Below, in pieces: positions 1 through 6,750 of a stretch of DNA of 19,591 bases (positions are counted from its first letter, which is position 1; every line of letters starts with the position of its first letter). Below the pieces are notes generated by a model. The model was not told the origin of the DNA, did no database searches, and saw only the letters and a program-made list of their open reading frames with translations. The stretch covers positions 1 to 19,591 of the forward strand of contig SFJN01000028.1 in the NCBI GenBank assembly GCA_004555055.1, given 5' to 3'. The position numbers were made by a program, and so were the translations under genes. Source of the DNA: Bacteroidales bacterium. Lineage in GTDB: Bacteria; Bacteroidota; Bacteroidia; Bacteroidales; Bacteroidaceae.

Positions 1-137
1 GCAGCCAATCTTCGGCGAAGCCACAGCGGGCTATGTAAGTATTTGAAGAACAGAAAGATGCAATGATTGTGCAAGGTGAGAGCAGAGGCTGAGTTTACTC
101 AGACTTTGCCGAGCCGCAGCCAATCATGGGGAAGTCC
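1..137. repeat. Repeat-like intergenic element with hairpin
   Basis: Two related 22-base units lie at 1-22 and 116-137; both begin GCAGCCAATC and end in a GAAG(C/T)CC motif, about 16 of 22 positions agreeing. Between them, 89-102 is a perfect small palindrome (CTGAG, TTTA loop, CTCAG), and GCAA at 71 can pair with TTGC at 106-109 to lengthen it. No frame is open over the stretch. It resembles the short structured intergenic repeats scattered through Bacteroidales genomes, but that comparison is from memory. It could also include the degraded end of a gene outside the window. 138-212, just past the purE stop, shows no clear terminator. Confidence 0.45.
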
Positions 138-212
138 ACGCAAGAGGCAAAAAACGCCCAAGCATTAGAGCACTTCTTAGAATTTTTGTAAAACTAATTT
201 ATAGAACATCCC

Positions 213-719
213 TCAATTGCACTTGTATGCGTAGTGAACGTCTGCGAGTTCGGCATTGGCCTTGACAATCTTCTGCTTCAGTGCCTCCTTGTAGTCCGCC
301 ACACGCTTGGCCAGGTCTTCGTCGGCAAGTGCGAGCATTTCCGAAGCCAGGATGGCTGCGTTGAGGGCACCGTTCACACCGGTGGTGGCAACGGGAATTC
401 CGGGAGGCATCTGTACGATGCTGAGCATGGCGTCAAGTCCGTCGAGCATGCCCTTGATGGGAACTCCGATGACGGGGAGGGTGGTGCTGGCGGCAATCAC
501 TCCGGGAAGTGCGGCAGCCATGCCGGCACCGGCGATGATGACCTTCAGACCGCGTGCAGCGGCATTGCGGCTGAAGTCCTCCACCTCGGCAGGAGTGCGG
601 TGTGCGGACAGGGCGTTCATTTCGAAGGGAATGTGCATCTCGTCGAGGTATTTTGCGGCTTTTTCCATGACGGGCAGGTCGCTGGTGCTGCCCATGATGA
701 TGCTGACAATGGGTTTCAT
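213..719 (-). CDS. purE: N5-carboxyaminoimidazole ribonucleotide mutase PurE
   Basis: Class I PurE converts N5-carboxyaminoimidazole ribonucleotide (N5-CAIR) to 4-carboxyaminoimidazole ribonucleotide in cytoplasmic de novo purine synthesis. The 168-residue product has the family's usual length and signatures: GSTSD at 10-14 in the nucleotide-phosphate loop, SAHRTP at 38-43 with the catalytic histidine (H40), AGAGMAAALPGV at 63-74, and GVNGALNAA further on. The frame stays open upstream to 839, but the ATG at 719 is chosen because MKPIVSIIMGSTSD matches the normal PurE N-terminus and the extra 40 residues look random. No neighbour in the window belongs to purine synthesis, and PurK is not seen. 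A candidate -7 box lies about 118 bases upstream, giving a long leader if used. The function call is secure. Confidence 0.97.
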   Translation of the reverse strand: MKPIVSIIMGSTSDLPVMEKAAKYLDEMHIPFEMNALSAHRTPAEVEDFSRNAAARGLKVIIAGAGMAAALPGVIAASTTLPVIGVPIKGMLDGLDAMLSIVQMPPGIPVATTGVNGALNAAILASEMLALADEDLAKRVADYKEALKQKIVKANAELADVHYAYKCN

Positions 720-836
720 AAGTGGTATAGGCTGTGTGGTATGAATGTTTTTCATGTGGTCCATGTTGCCGCATCGCACGTTTCGACAGTCTGGGCGGTG
801 GGGACAGCATGGCGTAACTGCATAATATGTACGGTG

Positions 837-844
837 CAAATATA
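837..844 (-). promoter_or_regulatory. Candidate Bacteroidetes -7 box for purE
   Basis: Reads TATATTTG on the minus strand, matching TAnnTTTG. No convincing -33 TTTG is found at the usual 19-21 base spacing. It would give a leader of roughly 110 bases before the purE ATG at 719. Confidence 0.4.
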
Positions 845-1206
845 CTGATTTCTTGCGGCTTTTCGCATACGTTTTCCTTCATTTTTCGCTTTCGCACGGC
901 TGTTTCTGCGTTTTTGTCCCTCTGGAAGAGGGGGTGCACAGTTGGAAGAGGGCCACACCCCTGTGCCATATACGCGGAACATCCCCGGTATTTCCTGCTG
1001 TGCAGGTAACGGATTTTTTTTGCACACTCATCCGTTTTCGGCTTCAAAAACGCCGGGAAGGAGGTCTTACGGGCACTCGTAAACCTTCAAGAATTTTGAC
1101 AACGTTCGGTGTCCCTTTTAGAGCGGAAAAAGGGGTTGTTTTGCTCGTTTTGCCATCCCGGACTGTCAAAATGTACATTCGTTGAAATTGTTTTTTCGGC
1201 GGTGAG

Positions 1207-1230
1207 CGGCGTTTTTTGCCGCAAAAACGC
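1207..1230. repeat. Inverted repeat, GC-capped T/A stem
   Basis: GCGTTTTTTGC pairs with GCAAAAACGC across a very short loop, with one extra T bulged. It begins a 170-base run of hairpins in otherwise noncoding sequence. Confidence 0.55.
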
Positions 1231-1276
1231 GAAAAAAGTCTGCGAAAAACAACAAAAATGCCGCATTTTCGACGAA

Positions 1277-1357
1277 AAACATCGGACTTCTCTGACATAA
1301 ACCTCCGTACTTTTGGGGCAAAACCTCGGAACTTTCCCCCAAAGAAGTCCGATGTTT
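1277..1357. repeat. Nested inverted repeat with perfect 15-bp arms
   Basis: AAACATCGGACTTCT at 1277-1291 is the exact reverse complement of 1343-1357. Inside, TTTGGGG at 1312-1318 pairs with CCCCAAA at 1337-1343, giving a second stem that competes with the outer one by a single base. Two related units, ACCTCCGTACTTT (1301-1313) and ACCTCGGAACTTT (1323-1335), repeat directly within the loop. There is no T-run after the stem on either strand, so it is not a standard terminator. It could be a dispersed repeat unit or a folded RNA. Confidence 0.7.
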
Positions 1358-1359
1358 GT

Positions 1360-1379
1360 CGTTTTCCGGGCGGAAAACG
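1360..1379. repeat. Perfect 9-bp hairpin with 2-base spacer
   Basis: CGTTTTCCG, GG, CGGAAAACG. It abuts the larger inverted repeat on its right and is not followed by a T-run on either strand. Confidence 0.65.
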
Positions 1380-1615
1380 CCGTAAAATGCCGTTGTTTCC
1401 GATTTTGCGATATTTCGGACCGAAGCAGGTCGTGGTGGCTTCCGACGGCCTTCTCGGAGCGTTATGGAGGCTGTTTTTAGCCTTTCTGACGCCTTCGGAG
1501 GGAGGCAGACGTAAAATTGCACACTCCGTCCGCTCCGGCTCTTCTCAGGGCATTTTCTCTGCTGTTTGGCAGTGGTGTGTATGAAAGAAGTCTGGGCGGG
1601 GTTGCGGTACGGGCA

Positions 1616-1659
1616 GAAAAAAGGCACGGCAGAACCGTATGGAGGGTTCTGCCGTGCCT
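1616..1659 (-). terminator. Intrinsic terminator of the rpoN-PAP2 unit
   Basis: A perfect 15-bp stem (1622-1636 with 1645-1659, GC-rich, beginning AGGCACGGCAG) with an 8-base loop is followed on the minus strand by a run of T (complement of A 1617-1622). It sits 37 bases past the stop of the PAP2-like gene. Confidence 0.93.
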
Positions 1660-1695
1660 GTCGGTATGGATGGAAGGGTAGGGGAGTATGTGCCG

Positions 1696-2313
1696 TCAGA
1701 GCACGATGACCGCTCCGCAACCGCTGGCAATGCCGATGAGGACGCCGAAGATGATTTCCCTGTAGGTATGCTGGCGCAGAATCATGCGTGCCGTGCAGAC
1801 GCAGCCACAGAGAAGGATGCAGAGCGCAAGCCAGTTGATGGCGTTGAAGTTGAAAATGATGGAGAAGGCGAAGAGCATGCCGATGACACCGCCCGAGGCG
1901 GCGGCATGGGTGGAAATCTTGATCCAGTTGTTCACCACGGCGCAGATGACCTGTATGAGGAGCGCGGCAGCCACAATGGCCGAGGTGAAGTGGGGCATGT
2001 GGAACGTCTCCATGATGAAGAGGAGTGCCGAGTAGCAGATGATGCTGATGGTATAGGGCACATAGCGTCGTTCGCGACGGCTCATCTGGTGCTTGGTCCA
2101 TCCGTTGATGCGCCGGTAGATGTAGATCATGATGCGCGGGAAGAGGACGGTGAAGAGATATACCAGGAGTATCATGGCAATCTTGTAACCCGGGTTCAGT
2201 GCCTTGAGATAGCTGAACATCAGGAGCACGATGAAGGCTATCGTTGGCATGTAGAAGGGTGTGAAGACCCATGATACGATGTCCGCGGCAAGCAGTATGT
2301 ATCGGTTGTTCAT
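1696..2313 (-). CDS. PAP2-like (phosphatidic acid phosphatase) membrane protein
   Basis: This 205-residue integral membrane protein has about five or six hydrophobic segments, at roughly 8-35, 44-65, 88-104, 109-128, 140-156 and 158-177. The polar parts resemble the three PAP2 phosphatase motifs in order: a basic stretch around 74-84 (KHQMSRRERR), STHAAASGG at 134-142 with H136, and ARMILRQHTYREIIFG at 175-190 with R180 and H182. In PAP2 enzymes the two histidines and the arginine handle lipid phosphate hydrolysis. Motif 2 is STH rather than the usual SGH, and the aspartate of motif 3 is replaced by glutamate (E186), so it is a divergent member and activity is not assured. The ATG at 2313 lies 7 bases past the rpoN stop, so the two are surely cotranscribed. 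Substrate unknown; undecaprenyl pyrophosphate or a lipid A/phospholipid phosphate are family possibilities. Confidence 0.82.
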   Translation of the reverse strand: MNNRYILLAADIVSWVFTPFYMPTIAFIVLLMFSYLKALNPGYKIAMILLVYLFTVLFPRIMIYIYRRINGWTKHQMSRRERRYVPYTISIICYSALLFIMETFHMPHFTSAIVAAALLIQVICAVVNNWIKISTHAAASGGVIGMLFAFSIIFNFNAINWLALCILLCGCVCTARMILRQHTYREIIFGVLIGIASGCGAVIVL

Positions 2314-2320
2314 TGTCTGG

Positions 2321-3901
2321 TCAGTGTCGTTTGCGGTGTTGGGCGATGGGGAACTTCATGCGTTCGCGGTATTTTGCCACTGTGCGGCGTGCCACGTTCA
2401 TGCCTTCTTCCTTGAGTCGTTCGGAAATGGCCTGGTCCGAAAGCGGGGCGTGGGGGTCTTCCTCCTCAATCAGACGCCGTACGGCCATCATGGCCTGGCG
2501 CTGGGCGACGGTTTCGCCGTTGGCGCTGACGAATTCCGAGCCGAAGAAGTGCTTGAGGGGATAGGTGCCGTATTCCGTCTGTACGTATTTGGCGTTGACG
2601 GCTCTTGAAACGGTGCTGATGTCGACCTGTGCGTATTCCGCCACGTCCTGGAGTTTGAGGGGTTTCAGGAGGCTTTCGTCGTCCTCTCCGACGAAGAAGT
2701 CGTGCTGGAATCCGGCAATCCCTTCCATGACTTTTGTGAGGGTGAAGTTGCGCCGTCTGACGTTTTCGATGAAAGCCTTTGCAGCCTCCACCTTGTGGAC
2801 GGCATATTCATAGGCCTCCTGTTGCTGGCGGTTGAAGGAGGGCTGGCGGCCTTCGGCCTTTGCACGCTGTACGGCACGGTCGTGTTCCTCCACGATGCGT
2901 TGGTGGGTGGCGCTCACCTTGAGGCTTGGCACGCCGCCTTTTTCAAGGGTGACGGTGATTTTACCCTCCTTTTCGACGTAGAGGTAGAAGTCGGGGATGA
3001 TGGTCGGGGCGGTATGTGCGATGCTTTCGTAGAGCCCGTATCCCGGGCGCGGGTTCAGACGTCGGATGAGGTTCTGGATTTCGTGGATGGTGTCGTCGTC
3101 GACGTCGATTTCTGCCTGGATCTTGTCCCAGCGGGCGTTCGAAAGGAAGTCGAAATGGTCGCGAACCACCTTGCGTGCGAGTCGGTAGATGAGGCTGTTG
3201 GTACGCGGCGAACGGTCGTCGGGGTCGGTAAGTTGGAGGAGCATACACTCCTGCAGGTTGTGTGCCCCGATGCCACGCGGCTCGAACTCCTGGAGCATGC
3301 CGATGAGGCGGTGGAGCGTTTCGGGGGTGATGTCAATGTATTCCTGGAATGCCAGTTCGTCGATGAGGGTTTCGTCCGACTTTGCAAGGTATCCCCTTTC
3401 GTCGAGCGAGCCGACGATGTATGTCATGGCGGCTTTTTCCTCCTCGTTGAGCGAGAGTTCGCCGATTTGCTGCAGCAGGCTGTCGTAGCTTGTGCCACCG
3501 TCGTCGCCGATTTCCATGGCAGGCTTGTCGCTGTCGTACTGCCTTGCGGCAAAACCTTGGCGGACATCGTTGTTGTAGCGTTGGCGCATGTCCTCGGGAA
3601 CCTGGTCAATGGTGATGAAGTTGCTGTAGTCCTCCTCGCTGGTGTGGCTGTTGCGGACGGTGAAATCCTCGTTGCCGCTGTAGTCGCCGAGTGAGTCGCG
3701 GACACCGTCATAGAGGTTTGAGGTGTCTGCGTCGCCGGTGTTCCGCTCAAGGGCTTCGTTGCTCTCAAGTTCGTTCTTCACGTGTTCCTCAAAGTCGGGA
3801 AGCGGCATTTCCATGATGTTCGATAGCATCACCTGTGCGGCATTGACGGTCTGCACCATCTTCTGCTGCATTTCTTGTGATAATGATGTCGTGTTGCTCA
3901 T
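2321..3901 (-). CDS. rpoN: RNA polymerase sigma-54 factor RpoN
   Basis: Sigma-54 directs RNA polymerase to -24/-12 promoters and needs AAA+ activators to open DNA. The 526-residue product has the family layout: a glutamine-rich region I (about 1-50, SLSQEMQQKMVQTVNAAQVM, then ML..IMEMPL), an acidic region II (about 55-130), the core-binding and helix-turn-helix domains, and the diagnostic RpoN box ARRTVAKYRE at 504-513 close to the C-terminus. The ATG at 3901 is preferred over the in-frame opening at 4078, because the 59 extra residues are unlike any sigma-54 N-terminus and a candidate -7 box sits just upstream of 3901. It is the first gene of a two-gene unit with the PAP2-like gene. No sigma-54 activator is in the window. 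Confidence 0.97.
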   Translation of the reverse strand: MSNTTSLSQEMQQKMVQTVNAAQVMLSNIMEMPLPDFEEHVKNELESNEALERNTGDADTSNLYDGVRDSLGDYSGNEDFTVRNSHTSEEDYSNFITIDQVPEDMRQRYNNDVRQGFAARQYDSDKPAMEIGDDGGTSYDSLLQQIGELSLNEEEKAAMTYIVGSLDERGYLAKSDETLIDELAFQEYIDITPETLHRLIGMLQEFEPRGIGAHNLQECMLLQLTDPDDRSPRTNSLIYRLARKVVRDHFDFLSNARWDKIQAEIDVDDDTIHEIQNLIRRLNPRPGYGLYESIAHTAPTIIPDFYLYVEKEGKITVTLEKGGVPSLKVSATHQRIVEEHDRAVQRAKAEGRQPSFNRQQQEAYEYAVHKVEAAKAFIENVRRRNFTLTKVMEGIAGFQHDFFVGEDDESLLKPLKLQDVAEYAQVDISTVSRAVNAKYVQTEYGTYPLKHFFGSEFVSANGETVAQRQAMMAVRRLIEEEDPHAPLSDQAISERLKEEGMNVARRTVAKYRERMKFPIAQHRKRH

Positions 3902-3928
3902 GATGCGAGGGGGCTGGAATTTTGGCTG

Positions 3929-3936
3929 CAAAGGTA
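3929..3936 (-). promoter_or_regulatory. Candidate -7 box for rpoN
   Basis: TACCTTTG on the minus strand matches TAnnTTTG and lies 27 bases upstream of the rpoN ATG, giving a leader of about 20 bases. No clear -33 TTTG is present. The position supports the 3901 start. Confidence 0.55.
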
Positions 3937-4067
3937 GCAAGTTTTTTTTGCTTTGTCGTGTGCTCCTCAGAGTTTTTTCCATTTCTTTCCGGTTTTTGGA
4001 GAAAATGTGCAAGAGTGCTTGCCCGGTGCATGTGGATGAATGGCGGTGGGGGTTCGTTATAGGCATC

Positions 4068-4101
4068 AAAAAAGGCACAGAGAAAAGGATTTCTCTGTGC
4101 C
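4068..4101 (-). terminator. Intrinsic terminator of the surface-lipoprotein operon
   Basis: A perfect 12-bp stem (GGCACAGAGAAA at 4074-4085 with 4090-4101), 4-base loop, then six T on the minus strand (complement of A 4068-4073). It lies 52 bases past the stop of the 232-residue lipoprotein gene and separates the operon from rpoN. Confidence 0.94.
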
Positions 4102-4153
4102 GGTGTATGGTGGTAATTCCGTCTGAATGTGGGTCATGACGGGCATCGCCGTC

Positions 4154-4852
4154 TTATGGTTCCTCCATATTCTGCGTAGCGCTGACGCTGCTGTCGGAGG
4201 AATATCCGTAGCGGACGTTGTAGAGTATGCCGTGCTGTACGTCGCTGACCCGGCGGACTTCGTGGCTGAAGGTCTCTCCGTCGAGGTTGGTGGCCTGGAA
4301 TGTGTAGGTGAATCCCCCGTCCTCCGTGCTGAAGTAGGCTTTTTCACCTTCGTTGAGCTGCAGTGTGCGGCTGCCGCTGGTGAGTGTGAAGGTGTAGGAG
4401 GTGAAGAGGGTGTTGAAGAGTTCCGGCAGGGTCAGTGTGGCGGCATAGTTCGTCATGGGCACCTGCAGGGTGCAGTATGCCGTTTCGTCCTCTCCGGCGC
4501 ACACTTCGGTCTCGGCATAGTAGCATGCCTCGCCGCGTCCGTTGTTGGCCGTAGCCCAGTTGTCCTGGTTGTCGGAATAGGCCACCACGGTGTAGGTGAC
4601 ACCCGGCTCGAGGTCAATCTTCGAAGGCACGTTCCCGGCGGCGAAATCTTTGTAGACCGTACCATCGGAATAGAGCATTTTCACTGCCAGTCCGGCATCT
4701 ACCGCCCTCGCTGCCATCTGTGGCACGTTGCCGCGCACCACATCGAGTGCAAGTGTGGCGCGGCCGCTACCCGTCGTATCGTCCACATCCTGCGAACAGG
4801 CGCAGAAGAGGCAGAGGATAACGGGTAAAAGAAGGAGGAGTGTCTTTTTCAT
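4154..4852 (-). CDS. Short DUF4493-like surface lipoprotein
   Basis: A 232-residue lipoprotein, last gene of the operon. The hydrophobic signal (5-18) ends at a cysteine (C19; C17 is less likely), followed by SQDVDD, an acidic stretch like the Bacteroidetes surface-export signal. Residues 31-38 (RATLALDV) form a predicted strand, followed by AARAV with R49. LEPGVTYTVVAYSDN at 81-95 matches the repeated 'LEPG-Y-V' strand of its operon paralogues, after which the family's PYY region is represented by CYYAE at 110-114. Three further cysteines (110, 118, 127) could form a disulfide. There is no PCMD domain and the protein is much shorter than its neighbours. Its start overlaps the stop of the 608-residue gene by four bases (ATGA), implying coupled translation and possibly matched amounts. 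I infer a small partner or anchor-type subunit; no function is established. Confidence 0.75.
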   Translation of the reverse strand: MKKTLLLLLPVILCLFCACSQDVDDTTGSGRATLALDVVRGNVPQMAARAVDAGLAVKMLYSDGTVYKDFAAGNVPSKIDLEPGVTYTVVAYSDNQDNWATANNGRGEACYYAETEVCAGEDETAYCTLQVPMTNYAATLTLPELFNTLFTSYTFTLTSGSRTLQLNEGEKAYFSTEDGGFTYTFQATNLDGETFSHEVRRVSDVQHGILYNVRYGYSSDSSVSATQNMEEP

Positions 4853-6675
4853 TTGCCGTAGTAGTATGAGAGTGAATAGATGCGCGAGCAGGTCTGTCCG
4901 GAGCCGTAACTGTTGTTGGCTTTGGCCTGTGTGGCGTTGGCGCTGAGGGTGAAGTAGGCCGTATCTTCGTAGTAGTGGTCCTTGCTGTTGAACGCACCGC
5001 CCGACGACTTCTGGCTGAAGTAGGTGTCGTTGCCAAGCGAAAGCGAAAGGGTGGTAGCAACCGTGGCACCATGCGACATGACATCGTAGGGAGCCTCAAT
5101 CTTTACGCCTGCAGGGATGGCGAACTTGTCGCAGGTGATGTATTGGGGTTGTGACGTGGTATTCTGTCCCAGGCGTACGCAGTCCTTGTTATTGTAGTTA
5201 CCGTTCCAGTTGTGGGTTCCACTGACGGCCCAGTCTCCTTCGGTAGGCGGTGTCCAACTTGCCGGCAGGCCGGTGATGTAGAGGTCTTTGGCAGCCGTTG
5301 CGGTGGTCTGGTCGAAAGTGACGGATGCGCTGAGGGTGTAGGGGGTAAACGAGGGGGCGAGCCCCGTCTGGTCGGCATATTCCATCTCATTGTCATCGAA
5401 TGCCCCGTTGATGGTACTGTCGTTCAGCTTTACGGTAAGGGAACGTGAATAGCGGCTGTTGAGGATGAGGTCGCGGGAAATGTTCACCTTTACCTGGGGA
5501 CTATAGACGGTGTAGGCATCGCAGGCGTTGGCTGCATCCACCTCGTTTGCCAGATATTTGCTGTACGAGGTGTAGGCTTCGGTTGTAACCTTGATGTCAG
5601 GACTTCCGACAAGGACACTTGCCGTCTTGGTCTGCTGCATGGTACCATCCACCATCACATAGTATGTGGCGGTGTAGGTGCCTGTGGGGACGTAGGGCCA
5701 GCCTTCCGCATTGTCGGTGCCCCGCGATTTAAGAGCCCCGGTGCCCTCAACGGTGCGTACGGCATTGCCCGATGCATCAGTGAGGACGGCCTTCCACGTC
5801 ATGTCGGGGTAGGCATTGTTGAAGGTGATGTCGGTGCCGGTGAGCAGACCTTGGGCATTGTAGACATGGCTGGCGGTGGCCACCGGTGTGGGCAGCCAGT
5901 CAAGTGGAATGGTTCCTGCTACGGTAGCCTCTACAAGTTCCACCTTGCTGATTTCGACTGCGGTGACGCACTCGGGGTCGGGCAGTGAGAGTGTGACGAT
6001 GGCATGGTCGGCGGCCTGGAAGACACTGGGGAAACCGGTGCCCGAGGGGTCGAGCGTGGTGCTTACCACACGGTCGTTGCCACGAAGTGTGCCGGTGAAT
6101 GCCAATCGGATGCTGCTTCCTGCGGGGAAGTATACGCTCCGTCCGGGCTGGATGCTGGTGATGCTGGCAGCCTTGTCGCCGTTCCACACCTGCAGGGCAA
6201 AGTGCTTGTAGAACTTTTCGAAGCGGGCACGTTCCGCCTCGTCGCGTCCGAAGCGTACGGACACCAGCGCATTGGACACCTTGCAGGCGATGCTGGCCTC
6301 CGTTACTCCCTCGCTGGCAACCTCTGCACTTGCGGAACCCGTGTAGTAAGGTGCGTCGTATCCGATGGCGGGGTTGTCGCCGCAGAGCGCCTCTACGGTG
6401 TAGGAGCCGGCAGCCAGATGGATGTCGGCGGTGGAGTAGGGCTTGCTGTACACCCGGCGCCCATCGGTATCGGTGATGTTGATTCTGAAGTTTTCGAGTG
6501 CCGGTGCTCCAAGTTCCGAGGGCGTGCTGCGGGTCTGGACGGCATCTGAAACGTCGGCAAGGGCCACACGCAGGGTGCCTTCCTCAGCTGTCCATCCAGC
6601 CTCGTCGCTGCACGATGCTAAAAGCATGGCGGCAAGGAGGCTCAGAAGCATATGGAGCGGTGATGTTTTTACCAT
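4849..6675 (-). CDS. Large DUF4493-type surface lipoprotein
   Basis: A 608-residue lipoprotein. The signal (7-21) ends in LLASC with C22 as the lipid site, followed by SDEAGW, an acidic export-like signal. Residues 33-39 (GTLRVAL) then QTRST with R49 repeat the N-terminal pattern of the paralogues. LAAGSYTVEA (87-96) and APYYTG (108-113) are DUF4493 signatures; that domain runs to about 232. Residues 260-608 form a long, beta-rich region with many T/S/Y/N, ending SLSYYYGK; I do not recognise it confidently. Unlike two operon neighbours it has no PCMD domain. Two cysteine pairs (C98/C131 and C499/C515) might be disulfides. It starts 75 bases after the previous gene's stop and overlaps the next by four bases. 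The length and repetitive beta character suit a surface fibre or adhesin subunit, which is inference. Confidence 0.8.
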   Translation of the reverse strand: MVKTSPLHMLLSLLAAMLLASCSDEAGWTAEEGTLRVALADVSDAVQTRSTPSELGAPALENFRINITDTDGRRVYSKPYSTADIHLAAGSYTVEALCGDNPAIGYDAPYYTGSASAEVASEGVTEASIACKVSNALVSVRFGRDEAERARFEKFYKHFALQVWNGDKAASITSIQPGRSVYFPAGSSIRLAFTGTLRGNDRVVSTTLDPSGTGFPSVFQAADHAIVTLSLPDPECVTAVEISKVELVEATVAGTIPLDWLPTPVATASHVYNAQGLLTGTDITFNNAYPDMTWKAVLTDASGNAVRTVEGTGALKSRGTDNAEGWPYVPTGTYTATYYVMVDGTMQQTKTASVLVGSPDIKVTTEAYTSYSKYLANEVDAANACDAYTVYSPQVKVNISRDLILNSRYSRSLTVKLNDSTINGAFDDNEMEYADQTGLAPSFTPYTLSASVTFDQTTATAAKDLYITGLPASWTPPTEGDWAVSGTHNWNGNYNNKDCVRLGQNTTSQPQYITCDKFAIPAGVKIEAPYDVMSHGATVATTLSLSLGNDTYFSQKSSGGAFNSKDHYYEDTAYFTLSANATQAKANNSYGSGQTCSRIYSLSYYYGK

Positions 6676-6750
6676 GATGTTCGGTGAGAATGCTGTTCTT
6701 GGAATGGGGTTTGTTTTGTAGCGGAATCAGGGAGTTTTCCTCCCGTCCGC

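Larger units (their letters stand above)
845..1615. other. Long intergenic region without a convincing gene
   Basis: About 770 bases between the purE promoter and the terminator of the rpoN unit. Open frames here are short, rich in R/K/S/F, overlap on both strands and resemble no protein family I recognise. Structure is more evident than coding: a CCCTCT/AGAGGG hairpin at 918-932, a direct repeat TGGAAGAGGG at 923-932 and 943-952, a CCTGC/GCAGG hairpin at 994-1006, and the cluster of inverted repeats at 1207-1379 listed separately. It may hold a structured RNA, mobile-repeat remnants or an eroded gene; the sequence does not decide between them. Confidence 0.6.

Noticed and set aside
234..848. 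Plus-strand open frame opposite purE
   Set aside because: Antisense shadow of a certain gene in GC-rich coding DNA; the product has no family features.
1277..1357. Bidirectional transcription terminator
   Set aside because: The stem is strong but no T-run follows on either strand, and the real terminator of the rpoN unit is at 1616-1659.
1166..2272. Long open frame (368 aa) on the minus strand over the PAP2-like gene and the intergenic repeats
   Set aside because: It reads the PAP2-like gene in another frame, is rich in H/R/P/S, and continues through the terminator and inverted repeats; no family resemblance.
2702..3694. Plus-strand 330-aa open frame opposite rpoN
   Set aside because: Antisense to an unmistakable sigma-54 gene; valine/glutamate/aspartate-rich composition is typical of a shadow frame.
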